Source of the DNA: Sedimentitalea nanhaiensis DSM 24252
GTDB lineage: Bacteria > Pseudomonadota > Alphaproteobacteria > Rhodobacterales > Rhodobacteraceae
Assembly: GCF_000473225.1 (NCBI RefSeq)
Contig: NZ_KI421509.1
Location: forward strand, 1,714,483-1,778,482
DNA: 64,000 nucleotides
Reading direction: 5' to 3'
Within the stretch, counting starts at the first letter, position 1. Every line of letters starts with the position of its first letter. Shown piece after piece: positions 62,358 to 64,000 of the stretch. The translations under genes and the position numbers were made by a program. The notes under the pieces are model-generated. The model saw nothing but the letters and a program-made list of their open reading frames with translations. It made no database searches and was not told the DNA's origin.

Positions 62358-63215
62358 TCAAGCCCCTACGGCGTTCTTAAGCGCGGCAGAGAGCGCGGTA
62401 ATCGCCTCCTGCCTCCGCCCGCCCTGTGCTCTCGAATGCAAAACCACCGGAAGACGTGGCAGTGCGGGAAGCCCGAGTTGCGGTCCCACATCAATCGCGC
62501 CAAGCGGCAGCATACGCCGCGTCAATGCGGCCACACCGATACCGGCCATCACCGCCGCGGCAACTGCTGCAACCCCACCGCCGACAAAAACTTCATCCCA
62601 GGACACGCCGGCCTTGTCGAGCAGTTCGCTTGCCATGATCTTTACGCCGCAAGGCTCGGGCATCGTGGCGATCGGGATCGGCTCTCCCGCGCGATGGTGC
62701 CAGTCGGGGCTCGCAAACCAGCCAAATTTCTCCTGGCTCAGGATTTGCCCATCGTCACGACCGACATGCATGCGCGCAACCACTGCGTCCAGATCGCGCC
62801 GATCGAAACTTTGCAAGAGATCGCTGGAGGAGCCAATACGAATTTCAATCAGGAGCCGTGGATCCCGTGCATTCATGCGCGCGATGAGCGCGGGAAGTTC
62901 CGGCCCCGCAACATGATCGCTGATGCCGATCGCCAGACGCTGGCGGGCCTCCGAAAACACGGAGATAGCTTGATCATGCGCCTTAAGCAGCTCTCGCGCC
63001 GCCTCCAGGAAAGCGGCTCCGCTGGACGAAAGCTTTACATATCGCGGGGTCCGCTCCAGCAGCTTGCTTCCAAGCTTATCCTCAAGACGCTTTAACTTCA
63101 GGCTGATTGCCGACTGGGTTGTGCCCGTGGCTTCCGCCGCACGCGTAAAGTTCCCCAATTCCGCTATGAGAACGAAGGCATGGACCGAATCCAGATCGAG
63201 TCGGCGATCAATCAT
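62358..63215 (-). CDS. LysR-family regulator of BKACE gene
   Basis: This 285-aa LysR protein has a HTH (NFTRAAEATGTTQSAISLKL) and an effector-binding domain. It diverges from the BKACE gene with 184 bp between. It probably activates that gene in response to its substrate or a related metabolite, the usual LysR arrangement; this is inferred from orientation. Confidence 0.92.
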   Translation of the reverse strand: MIDRRLDLDSVHAFVLIAELGNFTRAAEATGTTQSAISLKLKRLEDKLGSKLLERTPRYVKLSSSGAAFLEAARELLKAHDQAISVFSEARQRLAIGISDHVAGPELPALIARMNARDPRLLIEIRIGSSSDLLQSFDRRDLDAVVARMHVGRDDGQILSQEKFGWFASPDWHHRAGEPIPIATMPEPCGVKIMASELLDKAGVSWDEVFVGGGVAAVAAAVMAGIGVAALTRRMLPLGAIDVGPQLGLPALPRLPVVLHSRAQGGRRQEAITALSAALKNAVGA

Positions 63216-63399
63216 TTCGAATCCTCATCTCAGATATTCCAAACCACAAGATATACACATGATCGGATGAGGTCTAGGGTCCGACTGCACCGGTGGCGAG
63301 ACCGGACACACCATCTTCAGAAAGCAAATTTCCGTGGAGGTGGATGAAACAAGAAATCCCGTGGGCAAGCCTGCAAACCCGGGTCAAGGAGTTCGTCGA

Positions 63400-64000
63400 A
63401 TGCCCAAGTCCGTGATCATTACCTGCGCTCCCACGGGAGGCATCCATACGCCCACAATGACGCCGCACCTGCCTGTTACGCCGCCCGAGATCGCCGCTGC
63501 TTCGATCGAAGCCGCAGAAGCCGGCGCGGCGATCATCCACCTCCACGCCCGCGATCCTGAGACTGGCAAACCTGACCCGCGCCCAGAGACTTTCTTGCAA
63601 TTCCTGCCCATCATCAAACAATCGACCGATGCCATCGTCAACATCACAACCGGTGGCGGCCTCGGGATGTCGATTGAGGAACGGCTGCGCGCTGCCGCAA
63701 CCGTCAGTCCAGAAATGGCTTCGATGAACATGGGCTCAATGAATTTCGGTACATTCCCGTTAGCGGCGAAGTACGATGTCTGGAAACATGACTGGGAAAA
63801 GCCGTTTCTCGAGATGACTAGAGACTTCGTTTACCCGAACACATTTGCGACCATTGAACGTTCTCTGAAAGACTTGGGTGAAGGACACGGAACTCGGTTT
63901 GAGTTCGAATGCTATGATCTTGGTCACCTCTACAACTTGGCCTGGTTTGTTGACCGGGGCCTGATCCAGCCTCCTTTCTTCATTCAGATGGTATTTGGCA
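63400..64000 (+). CDS. BKACE-family beta-keto acid cleavage enzyme (partial)
   Basis: The first 200 residues are present; the gene runs off the window. The start MPKSVIITCAPTGGIHTP and the zinc ligands in AAIIHLHARDPETG, then VNITTGGGLGMSIEER and MASMNMGSMNFG, define the DUF849/BKACE family (as 3-keto-5-aminohexanoate cleavage enzyme). It condenses a beta-keto acid with acetyl-CoA, giving acetoacetate and a new CoA ester; members differ in substrate (for example carnitine-derived dehydrocarnitine). AAGGA lies about 9 nt before ATG 63400. Confidence 0.92.
   Translation, partial: MPKSVIITCAPTGGIHTPTMTPHLPVTPPEIAAASIEAAEAGAAIIHLHARDPETGKPDPRPETFLQFLPIIKQSTDAIVNITTGGGLGMSIEERLRAAATVSPEMASMNMGSMNFGTFPLAAKYDVWKHDWEKPFLEMTRDFVYPNTFATIERSLKDLGEGHGTRFEFECYDLGHLYNLAWFVDRGLIQPPFFIQMVFG

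Noticed and set aside
1-64000. CRISPR arrays, tRNA, rRNA or tmRNA genes
   Set aside because: No regularly spaced short repeats and no recognisable tRNA or rRNA sequence were seen; a weak tRNA could be missed without a covariance search.

Overview
The window looks like chromosome of a marine alphaproteobacterium of the Roseobacter group (Rhodobacteraceae). The evidence is high GC, a secDF-ccmABCDG cluster in the order known from Rhodobacter-like genomes, a soxBDAG sarcosine oxidase locus, a VPLPA-CTERM surface protein and a BKACE enzyme. The genus (perhaps Ruegeria-like) is inference.

Layout. (1) Positions 1-8298 are mobile DNA. Three copies of a long repeat (A 1-290, entering from outside the window; B 2155-2678, inverted; C 6630-7066) each carry the same upstream DNA and the first codons of one gene. 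After copy A comes an intact 477-aa protein with family-A-polymerase-like palm motifs. After copy B comes a HEPN-domain protein instead. Copy C is cut by an IS3-family element. Between B and C lie a DUF805 membrane protein, a tyrosine integrase with three tiny overlapping or adjacent genes, and a VPLPA-CTERM protein. This module is the best candidate in the window for an undescribed system.

(2) Positions 8299-13476 hold a membrane protein plus an ABC exporter (ATPase, permease, adaptor) with its TetR regulator, followed by decayed arsenic genes (UPF0718/ArsP-like permease and ArsR with a CVCEL metal motif).

(3) Positions 13477-52708 are backbone. Cytochrome c maturation (ccmGDCBA) is followed upstream by secF, secD and yajC on the same strand, with two small genes between. 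Next are a pentapeptide protein, serS, a desaturase, a DUF2235 hydrolase, MarC, der-bamB-CpoB-like, a two-gene RND efflux operon with a palindromic operator, an Atm1-type ABC exporter, a LysM protein, a LOG protein, RarD, superoxide dismutase, an FkbM methyltransferase, sarcosine oxidase (soxBDAG with an extra small gene after soxB), ccmI-ruvX-DUF1289, a PhyH-like dioxygenase and dusA.

(4) Positions 52709-64000 are an accessory region that starts at the 5' end of dusA, a known integration site. It opens with a frameshifted tyrosine integrase, then IS481 and IS3 remnants and a second decayed integrase of the same family. After these come self-regulated metabolic or export modules: LysR/permease, MerR/MFS with a MerR-type promoter, Nudix, enoyl-CoA hydratase/TetR, and LysR/BKACE (cut by the window end).

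No tRNA, rRNA or CRISPR array was recognised. Positions, motifs and repeats were read by eye from the sequence; functions come from family knowledge without database searches.
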